From: Desulfobacteraceae bacterium
Lineage (GTDB): Bacteria > Desulfobacterota > DSM-4660 > Desulfatiglandales > Desulfatiglandaceae
NCBI GenBank assembly: GCA_030597505.1
Contig: JAUVRS010000043.1
Coordinates: 1 to 12,834, forward strand
Reading direction: 5' to 3'
Length of the DNA: 12,834 nucleotides
Positions 1 to 7,684 of the stretch are shown piece after piece. The notes beneath the pieces are model-generated. The model ran no database searches. It was not told the DNA's origin and worked only from the letters and a program-made list of their open reading frames with translations. Made by a program: the position numbers and the translations under genes. Position 1 is the stretch's first letter; each line of letters starts with the position of its first letter.

Positions 1-126
1 CAATCATAATAAAGTCAATAAATAACAAACGTGTTTCATCGCAAGACGAAATGTCATTGAGTAATAAGTGTCAATAAAACGTCAGGGACATGTGAAATGT
101 GGTGGGGAAGATTTCCGCTTCTTCAC

Positions 127-164
127 ACCCGATCACGACGCATCTACACATGGGCGTGATGGGT
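127..164 (-). other. imperfect inverted repeat just after ctpA
   Basis: Immediately after and partly inside the ctpA stop codon, the minus strand can fold ACCCATCACGC against GCGTCGTGATCGGGT, with two bulged bases and a loop of about 12. No T-run follows, so it is not a standard intrinsic terminator. It could protect an mRNA 3' end or be chance. The rest of bases 1-126 shows no supported gene or signal. Confidence 0.2.
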
Positions 165-1495
165 CAGGAACCGCCATTTATTTTGGAAAAAATGCCCCAG
201 GTCTTGAGCAGTTCCAGGGCGTGGCGCACCTGGTTATCTTTTTCGACCAGCATTTTGGCCTTGTTATCTTTATCGTTCCCTTGATTTTTTTCCGGGGATT
301 GTCCTACCTCTTCCTTTTCGTTTTGCATATGGCCCTTAAGATCCTCTTCCCTCATAAAGCGGTAAGGTTTTTTTTCTTTTTTCTCGCTCGGAGGGGTATA
401 GGCCAGCTCAATATCGGGGATGATACCGCTGGACTGTATGGATCTCCCACTTGGCGTATAGTAGAGAGAGGTGGTCAAGCGAAGCCCTGACCCATCCGAC
501 AAAGGCAAAATTGTCTGAACTGAACCTTTTCCGAAAGTCCTCGTACCCAAAATAACAGCCCTTTTGTTGTCCTGAAGCGCCCCGGCAACTATTTCCGAGG
601 CACTGGCACTTCCCCCATTGACCAAAACGATGATCGGATAGTCTCTTTGTATCTCAACCTTGTGTGCCGTAGCTTTTATATTCTGAGAACTGTTCCTCCC
701 CTTGGTGGTAACAATAACGCCCGAGTCCAGAAAAAGCTCTGAGACTTCTATTGCCTGTGATAAAAGTCCTCCGGGGTTATTTCTCAGGTCGACAATCAAG
801 CCCTCGATCTTCCCCTGTTTTTCCAATTCCTCAAGAGCAATGGAAAGATCTTTGGCTGTTTTGCTCTGAAAATTGGAGACTCTGACATACCCCATCTCCG
901 GGGTCAGGGAATAGTATTTCACGCTTTTGAGTGGGATAACATCCCGTGTAATGGAAAACTCCAAGGGCTTTTGAGCACCTTCCCGGGCAATGGTCAGTTT
1001 TACCTGAGTTCCCTTGGGTCCTCTGATCTTTTTGACCGCGTCCATCAGGGTCATATCTTTTGTGGACTCCCCCTCCACCTTGATTATTTTATCCCCTGCC
1101 TTTATGCCGACCGTATAGGCCGGAGTGCCCTCAATTGGAGAAACCACGGTAAGGATATGGTCTTTAACCGTTATCTCAATACCGATCCCTGAGAAGCTCC
1201 CCTTTGTCTCCATCATCAACTCTTGGTGTTCTTCTTTTGTCATAAAGGAAGAATGGGGATCAAGGCTTTGCACCATCCCCTTTATGGCACCGTAAATCAG
1301 TTTTTGAGACTCCTGGGGATCCACATAGTTCTTTTCTATCTGTCTGAGGACCTCCGTAAAGACATCCAGATTTCTGTATACATTTTTTGTATCTGCCTTG
1401 ACTTCACCACCACTCCCGTTAAGGAAAAGGGCCCCATTTACTATGACAGAAATCAAAACAATGCTGATCACAAATCTCTTTTTCAAAACCTGCAT
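164..1495 (-). CDS. ctpA: CtpA-type S41 C-terminal processing protease
   Basis: A serine protease of the C-terminal processing (Prc/CtpA, S41) family, which cuts substrates near their C-terminus in the periplasm. The 443-residue protein starts with one hydrophobic anchor or signal segment (about 8-24). A PDZ domain follows (about 97-180), with the FSGIGIEI and GIKAGDKI motifs, and then the protease core. The Ser-Lys dyad is visible: the middle serine of GSASASE (S298) and the lysine of FGKGSVQ (K323), spaced 25 residues apart as in E. coli Prc, plus Q327. The tail (about 365-420) is rich in Glu, Lys and Gln, likely disordered. I chose the ATG at 1495 over an in-frame TTG at 1510 because a purine-rich GGAGCAGGAAG stretch precedes it. 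It lies last in the block after envC, 380 bases away. In related clusters such a protease regulates or trims cell-wall hydrolases or their adaptors; the substrate here is unknown. Confidence 0.93.
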   Translation of the reverse strand: MQVLKKRFVISIVLISVIVNGALFLNGSGGEVKADTKNVYRNLDVFTEVLRQIEKNYVDPQESQKLIYGAIKGMVQSLDPHSSFMTKEEHQELMMETKGSFSGIGIEITVKDHILTVVSPIEGTPAYTVGIKAGDKIIKVEGESTKDMTLMDAVKKIRGPKGTQVKLTIAREGAQKPLEFSITRDVIPLKSVKYYSLTPEMGYVRVSNFQSKTAKDLSIALEELEKQGKIEGLIVDLRNNPGGLLSQAIEVSELFLDSGVIVTTKGRNSSQNIKATAHKVEIQRDYPIIVLVNGGSASASEIVAGALQDNKRAVILGTRTFGKGSVQTILPLSDGSGLRLTTSLYYTPSGRSIQSSGIIPDIELAYTPPSEKKEKKPYRFMREEDLKGHMQNEKEEVGQSPEKNQGNDKDNKAKMLVEKDNQVRHALELLKTWGIFSKINGGS

Positions 1496-1510
1496 CTTCC
1501 TGCTCCTCAA

Positions 1511-1875
1511 ATCAGTTTACCATAGAACAACCGGCGCCAAAACCAAGCCGGCGTTATATATTGGGTTGCGAAAAAATATTGAGCCCTAAGCCATGAACCT
1601 TAAACCAGTTAATTGTTGCCCGGAATCTCCTTCAGAATCACCAAACGATACTTGCCCTAAAAACCATTTCTTGAAGGCTATCAAAGACTCACGATTACCA
1701 AAGCATACCGCCCGTAAGGTTCTTAGTTGATTCATCCACCAAAAACAACCCAAAAAAGTTGTCAGCAAAAAAACACTTCTTTGCATACAACCCGAATGGC
1801 TCTTTCGATAAAGACAATATAATCATAGCAGGCAATAATATCAATCTATCAATTGGCCCGCTGGGTTTTGATGAT
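1511..1875 (-). other. 365-base gap and probable ctpA leader
   Basis: This is the only long non-coding stretch in the left block. It contains a minus-strand promoter at 1816-1844, which would give ctpA an untranslated leader of roughly 310 bases. A 66-codon minus-strand frame (1586-1786, ATG start) begins with a hydrophobic run but has no convincing ribosome binding site and no recognisable domain, so I do not call it a gene. A short CCGGC...GCCGG inverted repeat lies at 1531-1551. A GCAAAGAA/TTTTTTGC hairpin with a four-base loop can form near the start of that small frame. No terminator was seen behind envC. Confidence 0.4.
1816..1844 (-). promoter_or_regulatory. sigma70-like promoter reading toward ctpA
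   Basis: On the minus strand, TTGATA (plus-strand 1839-1844) and TATATT (1816-1821) are separated by exactly 17 bases. Each differs from the consensus by one base. It lies just behind the envC stop and points at ctpA, so ctpA probably has its own transcript in addition to any read-through from ftsEX-envC. Confidence 0.5.
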
Positions 1876-3048
1876 CTATCGGGTCTTTAGCCACACTAAA
1901 GGATCCAGATTTTTTCCTCCCCTTCTGATTTCGAAATAAAGTCTCCCCCTCGCCGAAGATCCGCTGCCTCCAGCTACCCCGATAACCTCTCCCCCTGAGA
2001 CCACATCCCCCTCTTTCTTGTCCCTTTTTCGGAGAAGTGCTGATATGGTAAAAAATCGAGAACCGTGGTTTAATATAATAATTTCTCCGTATCCGACCAG
2101 TTTTCCAGAAAAATCGACCCTCCCTGGAAAAATGGCCCGTACTTCTGGATCTGAAGATCCGTTAATAAAAACCCCCTCATGCAAACTTAACTTTGAAGAC
2201 CCCGGAGACCTTGAACTCCTGAATATTTTTCCGCCAAGAGGGAGAGGCAATTTCCCTTTTGCTTCTCGAAAACTTGAAGTCTGAAACATCTCATGAGGGT
2301 CCTTCTCCTGCACCTTTGAGAGGGTTTTTCGCAAATCTTTTGCAGCAAGTTGCAGTTCTCTCACTGCGGTCTCATAAAATTCCTTCTCCTTATGTACTTT
2401 CATGAGTCGAATCGCCTTTTTTTCAAGCCCCTTTTTTAAAGACGATAGTTGATATTTTTTTTCGTCAATCATTTCTTTTTTCTGAAACAGGATCTTTTCT
2501 GCTTGTGAAACTTCAGATTGTTGCCTGCTGGCGTCTTGGGTCAACCGCACCAACTCCCTGCGGTCTTCTCTGATGATGACCTTAAGATATTTGACCCGCC
2601 GCCGGAACTGATCCATATCTCTGACATCAGCAACAAGCCTGACATAGCCTTTTCGTGCATATTTATAAAGGTTAACCATTTTATGGGCCAATCTTGACTC
2701 TGCATTCCTTGATGCCCTTTGAGTCTCTCCCAATTTCCCCTGAAGCCCTTTAACTTCATTAGCCGCAAGCCGGATCATTTTCTTCACTTTCGCCATAGAA
2801 CGTCTTTTTTCTTCCACATCCTTTTCAAGAACGTCCAGTTCTGCCAGCAGGTCCTTCTCTTGGGAGTAAACCGTATTTAGCTTGCCTTTTTGGCTGAAAA
2901 GCTGGGATTCAATCTTTTTTGCTTGCTCTTGTTTTTCTCCGGATCCCGTGTGAGAAGAGGCCTCAAGGTGTGCCGGTGTAATGCAGAAAAGCACGATGAC
3001 CGGAATAATAGAAATTCTTGATAATGAAGATGCGATCTCCTTGATCAT
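1876..3048 (-). CDS. envC: EnvC-like murein hydrolase activator (degenerate LytM)
   Basis: A periplasmic activator of peptidoglycan amidases, expected to be recruited and switched by FtsEX. The 390-residue protein has a signal peptide (about 1-30), a long Lys/Glu-rich coiled coil (about 36-250) and a C-terminal LytM/M23 domain (about 268-390). The LytM zinc site is largely lost. H290 remains, but F294 replaces the Asp of HxGxD, the segment at 334-340 has no HxH histidine, and the final LHFEI motif reads LYFEI with Y371. Loss of these ligands is typical of activators as opposed to active endopeptidases. The gene begins 12 bases after ftsX with a strong AAGGAG site and is surely co-transcribed with it. 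A catalytically active M23 peptidase is unlikely given the missing ligands. The gene name is by analogy with E. coli EnvC, from context and architecture. Confidence 0.88.
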   Translation of the reverse strand: MIKEIASSLSRISIIPVIVLFCITPAHLEASSHTGSGEKQEQAKKIESQLFSQKGKLNTVYSQEKDLLAELDVLEKDVEEKRRSMAKVKKMIRLAANEVKGLQGKLGETQRASRNAESRLAHKMVNLYKYARKGYVRLVADVRDMDQFRRRVKYLKVIIREDRRELVRLTQDASRQQSEVSQAEKILFQKKEMIDEKKYQLSSLKKGLEKKAIRLMKVHKEKEFYETAVRELQLAAKDLRKTLSKVQEKDPHEMFQTSSFREAKGKLPLPLGGKIFRSSRSPGSSKLSLHEGVFINGSSDPEVRAIFPGRVDFSGKLVGYGEIIILNHGSRFFTISALLRKRDKKEGDVVSGGEVIGVAGGSGSSARGRLYFEIRRGGKNLDPLVWLKTR

Positions 3049-3065
3049 ACCACTCCTTGATCATA
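3037..3065 (-). repeat. 13-base direct repeat over the envC start
   Basis: The plus-strand sequence CTCCTTGATCATA occurs twice with a 16-base period (3037-3049 and 3053-3065). On the coding strand one copy covers the end of ftsX and the AAGGAG ribosome binding site of envC. The other covers the envC start codon and first codons. It looks like a small local duplication that placed a ribosome binding site before ATG. Confidence 0.6.
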
Positions 3066-3954
3066 TATCAAAAAAACGTCTTACTGCGATGAGGCTCCCC
3101 GTCAGGCCAAGGGTGACACTTCCCAGGAAGATCAAAAGGGAATATTCGTGAGGCAAAAAGATCAGATCAAAAACGCCCACACCAGTGAAAAGCATTTTTT
3201 CTGCTGTAAACAGATAATATCCCGAAAAAAGGATCAGGAGAGCCAAGATTCCGCTAAGTATTCCCTGAATGGCCCCTTCCAACAAAAAAGGTATCTTGAC
3301 AAACCAGTCGGTGGCACCCACCAGCTTTAAGATTTCAATTTCTTCCTTTCGTGAATAAATGGTGAGCTTTATGGTATTGGTAATTATAAAGAGGATACCC
3401 AGGCATAAAAGCCCCCCGATAATAAGCCCCGTCATTTTTATCAAACCCAGTAGTCCTTTAAACTGTTTCAGCCACTCCTCACTGTACTGGACCTCTTCCA
3501 CCCCTTCCATCTTCTCCAACTCTTTCTTTATCCTTTCTGGGTCTATTCTTTGCCCATTGCTTTTCTCAAAAACGACCTCCAGAGAGGCAGGAAGGGGGTT
3601 GGCAGAAAGGCCTTCAAGGAGACCGGCCTGGGGGCCCAGAACACGTCTTAATTCCTTTAATGCATCTTCTTTGGCGATAAAGCGATCGATCTTGGCTGTT
3701 GGCAAACTCTTTATCCAGGAGGCTATCATATCTCTCTTGGACACGCTTATTCCATCATCAAGATAAACTGACATGGAGAGGGTTTGCCCCACTCCCTGAA
3801 CCCAGACATTTAAATTTACAAAAAGAAGCAGAAATGCGCCAAAGATCAATATTGACACAAACATGGTCCCCAGGCCGATGACATGAACAAGCCGATTGTT
3901 CATAATATTTATCAACGCCTGTCTTAGAAAATAGGACCACAGTCTTAATTTCAT
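3061..3954 (-). CDS. ftsX: cell division ABC transporter permease FtsX
   Basis: The inner-membrane partner of FtsE. FtsX does not transport a known substrate; it passes the ATPase cycle to periplasmic cell-wall hydrolase activators such as EnvC. The 297-residue protein shows the family layout: a cytoplasmic N-terminus, TM1 (about 25-47), a periplasmic loop (about 48-168) that would bind the activator, then TM2 (about 170-193), TM3 (about 223-249) and TM4 (about 271-291). The conserved cytoplasmic stretch between TM2 and TM3 (201-227, SRKEEIEILKLVGAT and on) is the family hallmark. The start ATG overlaps the ftsE stop as ATGA, so translation is probably coupled. The envC-like gene follows after 12 bases, an order that fits an FtsEX-EnvC unit. 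Confidence 0.95.
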   Translation of the reverse strand: MKLRLWSYFLRQALINIMNNRLVHVIGLGTMFVSILIFGAFLLLFVNLNVWVQGVGQTLSMSVYLDDGISVSKRDMIASWIKSLPTAKIDRFIAKEDALKELRRVLGPQAGLLEGLSANPLPASLEVVFEKSNGQRIDPERIKKELEKMEGVEEVQYSEEWLKQFKGLLGLIKMTGLIIGGLLCLGILFIITNTIKLTIYSRKEEIEILKLVGATDWFVKIPFLLEGAIQGILSGILALLILFSGYYLFTAEKMLFTGVGVFDLIFLPHEYSLLIFLGSVTLGLTGSLIAVRRFFDI

Positions 3955-4607
3955 TTCTCTGCGACAATCTTTCCCCGTTTTAAGACAACTGTTCTCTGCC
4001 CCGAATGTTCAAAAAGTTCCTGGTTGTGTGTGGCCACAACTATGGTGGTCCCCTTTACATGTATGTTTTTGAAAAGGGTGATTATATCTCTTGTCAAATC
4101 CGCATCCAGATTGCCCGTGGGCTCGTCGGCGAGCAAGATCAAGGGATCTTTCACAATAGCCCTGGCAATAGCCACCCGTTGCTGCTCACCCCCGGACAAT
4201 GAAAGAGGGTATGCCTTCTCCTTTTGGGCCAGATCCACACGTCTCAGCGATTGATGTGTCTTTTTTCTGACAATCGAACCACGTTCACCTGTCACCTCCA
4301 AGGCAAGCGCCACGTTCTCAAAAACGGTTTTTTTGGGTAACAATTTGAAGTCCTGAAAAACAAAACCGATCCTCCTGCGCAGCAAATCAAGGCTTGCGCG
4401 ACCGAGGCGGTTCAGGTTTATGGAATTTATCAGTATCTGGCCGCTGGTGGGCTTCTCAGCGCCAAAGATTAGTCTCAGCAAGGTGGTTTTTCCCGCCCCG
4501 CTCGGACCTGTAATAAGAACGAATTCGCCTCTGGAAACCCTTAGGTCGATATCTCTTAGTGCGGCATTTGGTCCGAAATTCTTGAATAGATGAAATAGCT
4601 GAATCAC
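3951..4607 (-). CDS. ftsE: cell division ATP-binding protein FtsE
   Basis: The cytoplasmic ABC ATPase that pairs with FtsX at the division site. All ATPase motifs are intact in 218 residues: Walker A GPSGAGKTT (34-42), Q-loop glutamine Q85 in FVFQDFKLL, signature LSGGEQQ (137-143), Walker B ILLADEPT (157-164) with E162, and switch histidine H194 in ATHNQ. Length and the short C-terminus match FtsE and exclude a longer importer ATPase; LolD and MacB-type ATPases are close relatives, but the adjoining ftsX settles it. The start is GTG at 4607, preceded only by a weak purine-rich stretch; no in-frame ATG lies just upstream. It lies 89 bases behind the TolC-family gene with no obvious terminator between, so read-through is likely. 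Confidence 0.95.
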   Translation of the reverse strand: MIQLFHLFKNFGPNAALRDIDLRVSRGEFVLITGPSGAGKTTLLRLIFGAEKPTSGQILINSINLNRLGRASLDLLRRRIGFVFQDFKLLPKKTVFENVALALEVTGERGSIVRKKTHQSLRRVDLAQKEKAYPLSLSGGEQQRVAIARAIVKDPLILLADEPTGNLDADLTRDIITLFKNIHVKGTTIVVATHNQELFEHSGQRTVVLKRGKIVAEK

Positions 4608-4696
4608 TTTTGTCCATACATGATCATTTATTCGTAGAGGGACTTAATAAATTCCCCGGGTGTGATCATAGGCAACAAACAGCCAGCAGCGTAGAA

Positions 4697-6013
4697 TCAA
4701 AACGTCCCCATGCTCCTGAGCAACTGGGCCTTGGCCAAATGGTAATCGTAATATGCGGTGAAATTATTTACCCGAGCCCTTGTCAGAAATCTCTGGGCGT
4801 CGACCACTTCTGTGGAGGTGCTCACCTGGGCCTTGTAACGTTCCTCGCTCACTCGCAGGTTTTCTTCACCCTGCTCGACGGCCTTCTGTGATATTGGAAT
4901 GTTTTTTTCTGCTTGCTCCAAGTTCAAGACGGCATCCTTGATTTGAAGCTGTATCTGATCCTCTAAGGCCATCTTCGTCTTTATCAGTTCTTTCTTGAAG
5001 CTTCTCTGCTCTTTGACCGCATAATAGGTCTTCCCCCACTCCCAAAATGTCCATGACAAACCAGCAGTAGCCTGCCACTCGTCCGCCCTGTGAAAATCGC
5101 TGCCTGACACATCAGGCGTGTCTCCCTCCTTTATATAGTCAAACGCCAGTACAACTTCGGGGTAGATCTTGCTTCTTGCCAGCCTGATCTGTTGGTCCGT
5201 CTTAAGAATATTGATTTCAACGATTTTCATTTCGGGCCGGTTCTTGAGTGCCTTCTGCAAATAATCCTGAAAATTTCCACGTTCGGGTTTGTGAACCAGG
5301 ATATCCTTCACCGCCACCTTGGCATTAACAGGCCTTGACAAAACCGTATTGAAGGATGAACGGGACAGCTGGGTGGCATTCTTGGCCACTATCACATCGC
5401 GCTGCGCATTCCCAAGGTTTACCTCTGCTTGCAGGAGATCGTTTATGGGGGTCATTCCCACCTCATAGAAACTACGGGCTACCTTGGCATGCGACTCCAG
5501 GGCTTCTACTGCTTTATTAAATGATATCAAAGCCTGATCCGAAGCTAAGATATCAAAATAAGTCTGCTTCACCTTCAGGGCGAGATCAAGTTTTTCCAGT
5601 TCTATCTCCATCTTTGATTGGTCAATACCCAGCTCTGCAAGCCTGTAAGTACTTATTAGGGCAAACCCGGTAAAAAGGGGCTGTGTAACCGATCCTTGCC
5701 AGCTGTAATTGTCCCGGGTCCCAATGGTGAGATCCTGGAGGGATCGTATTTTTCTATCCGCGCCCAACCGGGTGTAGCCATAGTTCATGCTCAGTTTTGG
5801 CAGAAAATTGGCCCTGGCCTGGTTTTTGACAGAGGTCGCTTGGTCAAATTTTTCCTGCTTTGCTTTTAGCGCCCAGTTATTGGCCAGAGCTTCTGCAACA
5901 CCTTCCTGCAATGTATAGACTCTTGTTTCCTGTGCAACCCCTTTGTCTGTTTGAAAAAACACAAACCAGATCAAGAGCAACCAAAAAAAGATTAATAAAC
6001 TCCTTGACCTCAT
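4697..6013 (-). CDS. TolC-family outer membrane efflux protein
   Basis: An outer-membrane channel-tunnel protein of the OEP/TolC family, which forms the exit duct of tripartite efflux pumps or type I secretion systems. The 438-residue protein has a strong signal peptide (about 1-28, cleavage likely near GVAQE). Two related OEP halves follow, rich in long amphipathic helices with motifs such as LALKVKQTYFDILAS and, near the C-terminus, LRVSEERYKAQVSTSTEVVDAQ, typical of the family. I chose the ATG at 6013 over one at 6040 because a very strong GAGGAGGAGGGA site directly precedes it. No membrane-fusion protein or inner-membrane pump is adjacent; ftsEX follows instead. The cargo cannot be told from sequence. 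FtsEX is not known to use a TolC channel, so co-location may be only transcriptional. Confidence 0.92.
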   Translation of the reverse strand: MRSRSLLIFFWLLLIWFVFFQTDKGVAQETRVYTLQEGVAEALANNWALKAKQEKFDQATSVKNQARANFLPKLSMNYGYTRLGADRKIRSLQDLTIGTRDNYSWQGSVTQPLFTGFALISTYRLAELGIDQSKMEIELEKLDLALKVKQTYFDILASDQALISFNKAVEALESHAKVARSFYEVGMTPINDLLQAEVNLGNAQRDVIVAKNATQLSRSSFNTVLSRPVNAKVAVKDILVHKPERGNFQDYLQKALKNRPEMKIVEINILKTDQQIRLARSKIYPEVVLAFDYIKEGDTPDVSGSDFHRADEWQATAGLSWTFWEWGKTYYAVKEQRSFKKELIKTKMALEDQIQLQIKDAVLNLEQAEKNIPISQKAVEQGEENLRVSEERYKAQVSTSTEVVDAQRFLTRARVNNFTAYYDYHLAKAQLLRSMGTF

Positions 6014-6148
6014 CACTCCCTCCTCCTCTAACATTATCATTTTGGAATCTATATGGGTTAATTATCCGGTAAAAGACACTGTTTTCAAATGGTAGAGCAA
6101 TCTCACAGGGCTTTACAAATGAACTTTATGCCTTTTTTTTATATATTC

Positions 6149-6175
6149 ATTAAAACAGGTTTTGAGAGATGTCAA
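6149..6175 (-). promoter_or_regulatory. probable promoter of the tolC-like gene
   Basis: On the minus strand, a perfect TTGACA (plus-strand 6170-6175) is followed after 15 bases by TTTAAT (6149-6154). The -10 is preceded by TG one base away, an extended -10 that can compensate for the short spacer. It would give a leader of about 130 bases before the ATG at 6013 and could drive the whole tolC-ftsE-ftsX-envC run. Confidence 0.4.
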
Positions 6176-6241
6176 TCCAAACTTGGCCATTGATATCCGC
6201 CTTTTAACCTTTCTCCTGTATGCAGCCCGAACCATTTGGAC

Positions 6242-6270
6242 TTGACCATTTGGGCACCGGAAAGTATAGG
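6242..6270 (+). promoter_or_regulatory. sigma70-like promoter of the glycerate kinase gene
   Basis: TTGACC (6242-6247) and TATAGG (6265-6270) are separated by 17 bases. Transcription would begin near 6277, about 54 bases before the ATG at 6331. This placement also argues that the longer open frame beginning at 6220 is not the true start. Confidence 0.5.
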
Positions 6271-6330
6271 GTAGTTATCAAGAATCAGAATAATCACCGA
6301 ACCACCTCTTTATATCGGGAGGGAAAGTCA

Positions 6331-7683
6331 ATGGATAAAAGATCCCTGGAAAAAATGCGGTCAGAAGCAGAGGAGATATTCCGGAAGTCAGTAGAGGCCG
6401 TTGATCCTTACAAGGCGGTAACAAGATTTGTGCAAATAGCGGGGGACAGCCTCTCTCTGGGGGCAAATGACGAGTCCGCCGACCATTTTGATCTAAAAAA
6501 TTATGACAGCATTTCTCTGGTGGGGGGAGGAAAGGCCACGGCGCCCATGGCGAGGGCCATGGAAGAGCTTCTGGGAAACAAAATCCGCAGGGGTATGATA
6601 AACGTAAAATACGGTTTTACTGAACCGCTTGATATTACGGAAATCACCGAGGCCGGTCACCCGCTGCCGGATCAAAATGGCGTGGATGGAACAAAAAAAA
6701 TCATTGATTTTTTAAAAGATGCCGGCGAACGGGATCTTGTTTTTTCCCTCATATCAGGAGGAGGTTCCGCCCTTCTGCCACAGCCTGCTGAAAATATTTC
6801 GCTTTCAGAAAAACAGGATTTGACCCGGAAACTGCTTGAGTGCGGTGCCAGTATTGACGAAATAAACACTGTGAGAAAACACATCTCCGCTTCCAAAGGC
6901 GGGCAGATGGCACGGGCGGCCTTCCCAGCAACAACAATAAATCTGATGCTCTCAGATGTGGTGGGCGACAATGTCGATGTGATTGCCTCGGGGCCCTTCA
7001 CGCCCGACAGTTCCACGTTTGAAAACGTGTTTCAAATTCTGAGGAAGTATGATCTTGATGGGGTCCCCCCGGTGATCCAAGAACGCCTTGAGGCAGGGAT
7101 AGACGGGGCCATCCCCGAAACACCCAAGACAGGGGATGAGATATTTGATCGGGTTTATAACTATATTATCGGAAACAACATACTGGCCCTGGAAGCCGCA
7201 GAGAAAAAGGCCCGAGAGCTAGGGTATCAAACCCTAATCCTCTCCTCAATGGTGGAGGGAGAAACCAAGGAGGTGGCCCGGGTTCACAGCGCCATTGCCA
7301 GAGAAATCCTAAAGACAGGGAGACCCATCCCTCCACCTGCCTGCATAATTTCCGGGGGCGAGACCACCGTCACGATACATGGTAACGGTTTAGGAGGAAG
7401 AAATCAGGAATTTTGTTTGGCCGCTGCCCTGGATCTCGCAAAGGTTCCCCCACGTGTGGTTATTTTGTGCGGGGGAACCGATGGAAACGACGGCCCTACC
7501 GATGCAGCGGGGGGCATCGTAGATGCTTTTACAATAAAAAGAGGAAAAGAGACAGGTGCTGAGGCATCCGATTATCTAAAGGATAATGATTCATATCATT
7601 TTCTTGAAAAGACAACCGACCTTCTGATAACGGGCCCCACAAACACCAATGTGATGGATGTCAGGCTGATCCTGGTGGGATGA
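6331..7683 (+). CDS. gckA: class II glycerate kinase (DUF4147/MOFRL)
   Basis: Phosphorylates D-glycerate with ATP. Bacterial members of this class usually make 2-phosphoglycerate, feeding lower glycolysis. The 450-residue protein has both domains. The N-terminal DUF4147 Rossmann-like part carries LVGGGKA (63-69) and SLISGGGSALLP (139-150). The C-terminal MOFRL part carries SGGETTV (341-347), GGRNQEF (355-361), GGTDGNDGPTDAAGG (381-395) and GPTNTNVMD (435-443). I took the ATG at 6331, after a GGGAGGG site, rather than the ATG at 6220, which lies upstream of the predicted promoter. The stop codon is one base from the stop of the opposing glycosyltransferase. Next to genes that use phosphoglycerate and possibly glycerate, a role in recycling glycerate released from a glycosylglycerate solute is a reasonable inference. 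The alternative is general glycerate or serine catabolism. Confidence 0.93.
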   Translation: MDKRSLEKMRSEAEEIFRKSVEAVDPYKAVTRFVQIAGDSLSLGANDESADHFDLKNYDSISLVGGGKATAPMARAMEELLGNKIRRGMINVKYGFTEPLDITEITEAGHPLPDQNGVDGTKKIIDFLKDAGERDLVFSLISGGGSALLPQPAENISLSEKQDLTRKLLECGASIDEINTVRKHISASKGGQMARAAFPATTINLMLSDVVGDNVDVIASGPFTPDSSTFENVFQILRKYDLDGVPPVIQERLEAGIDGAIPETPKTGDEIFDRVYNYIIGNNILALEAAEKKARELGYQTLILSSMVEGETKEVARVHSAIAREILKTGRPIPPPACIISGGETTVTIHGNGLGGRNQEFCLAAALDLAKVPPRVVILCGGTDGNDGPTDAAGGIVDAFTIKRGKETGAEASDYLKDNDSYHFLEKTTDLLITGPTNTNVMDVRLILVG

Positions 7684-7684
7684 G

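Noticed and set aside
68..490. Plus-strand open frame opposite the end of ctpA
   Set aside because: Lies almost entirely antisense to the well-supported S41 protease; its composition (Phe-rich runs) is what the reverse of the Lys/Glu-rich tail would give.
1531..1551. CCGGC...GCCGG inverted repeat upstream of ctpA
   Set aside because: The stem is only 5 bases with a loop of about 11 and no T-run; not a credible terminator and no known operator.
1586..1786. 66-codon minus-strand frame with a hydrophobic N-terminus in the envC-ctpA gap
   Set aside because: No convincing ribosome binding site and no recognisable family, and the C-terminal half is not clearly protein-like. Noted only as part of the leader region.
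3359..3766. Plus-strand open frame opposite ftsX
   Set aside because: Antisense to a gene with complete family features; Ser/Pro-rich shadow translation with no domain.
4608..4696. Possible terminator or promoter between the TolC-family gene and ftsE
   Set aside because: Only two TGATCA palindromes and no stem followed by T-run; no -35/-10 pair with good spacing was found.
6220..6330. Extended N-terminus of the glycerate kinase from the ATG at 6220
   Set aside because: The predicted promoter lies inside this stretch, the residues do not resemble the family, and the ATG at 6331 has a strong ribosome binding site.
6672..7016. Minus-strand open frame opposite the glycerate kinase
   Set aside because: Antisense to conserved kinase motifs and without a recognisable domain or ribosome binding site.
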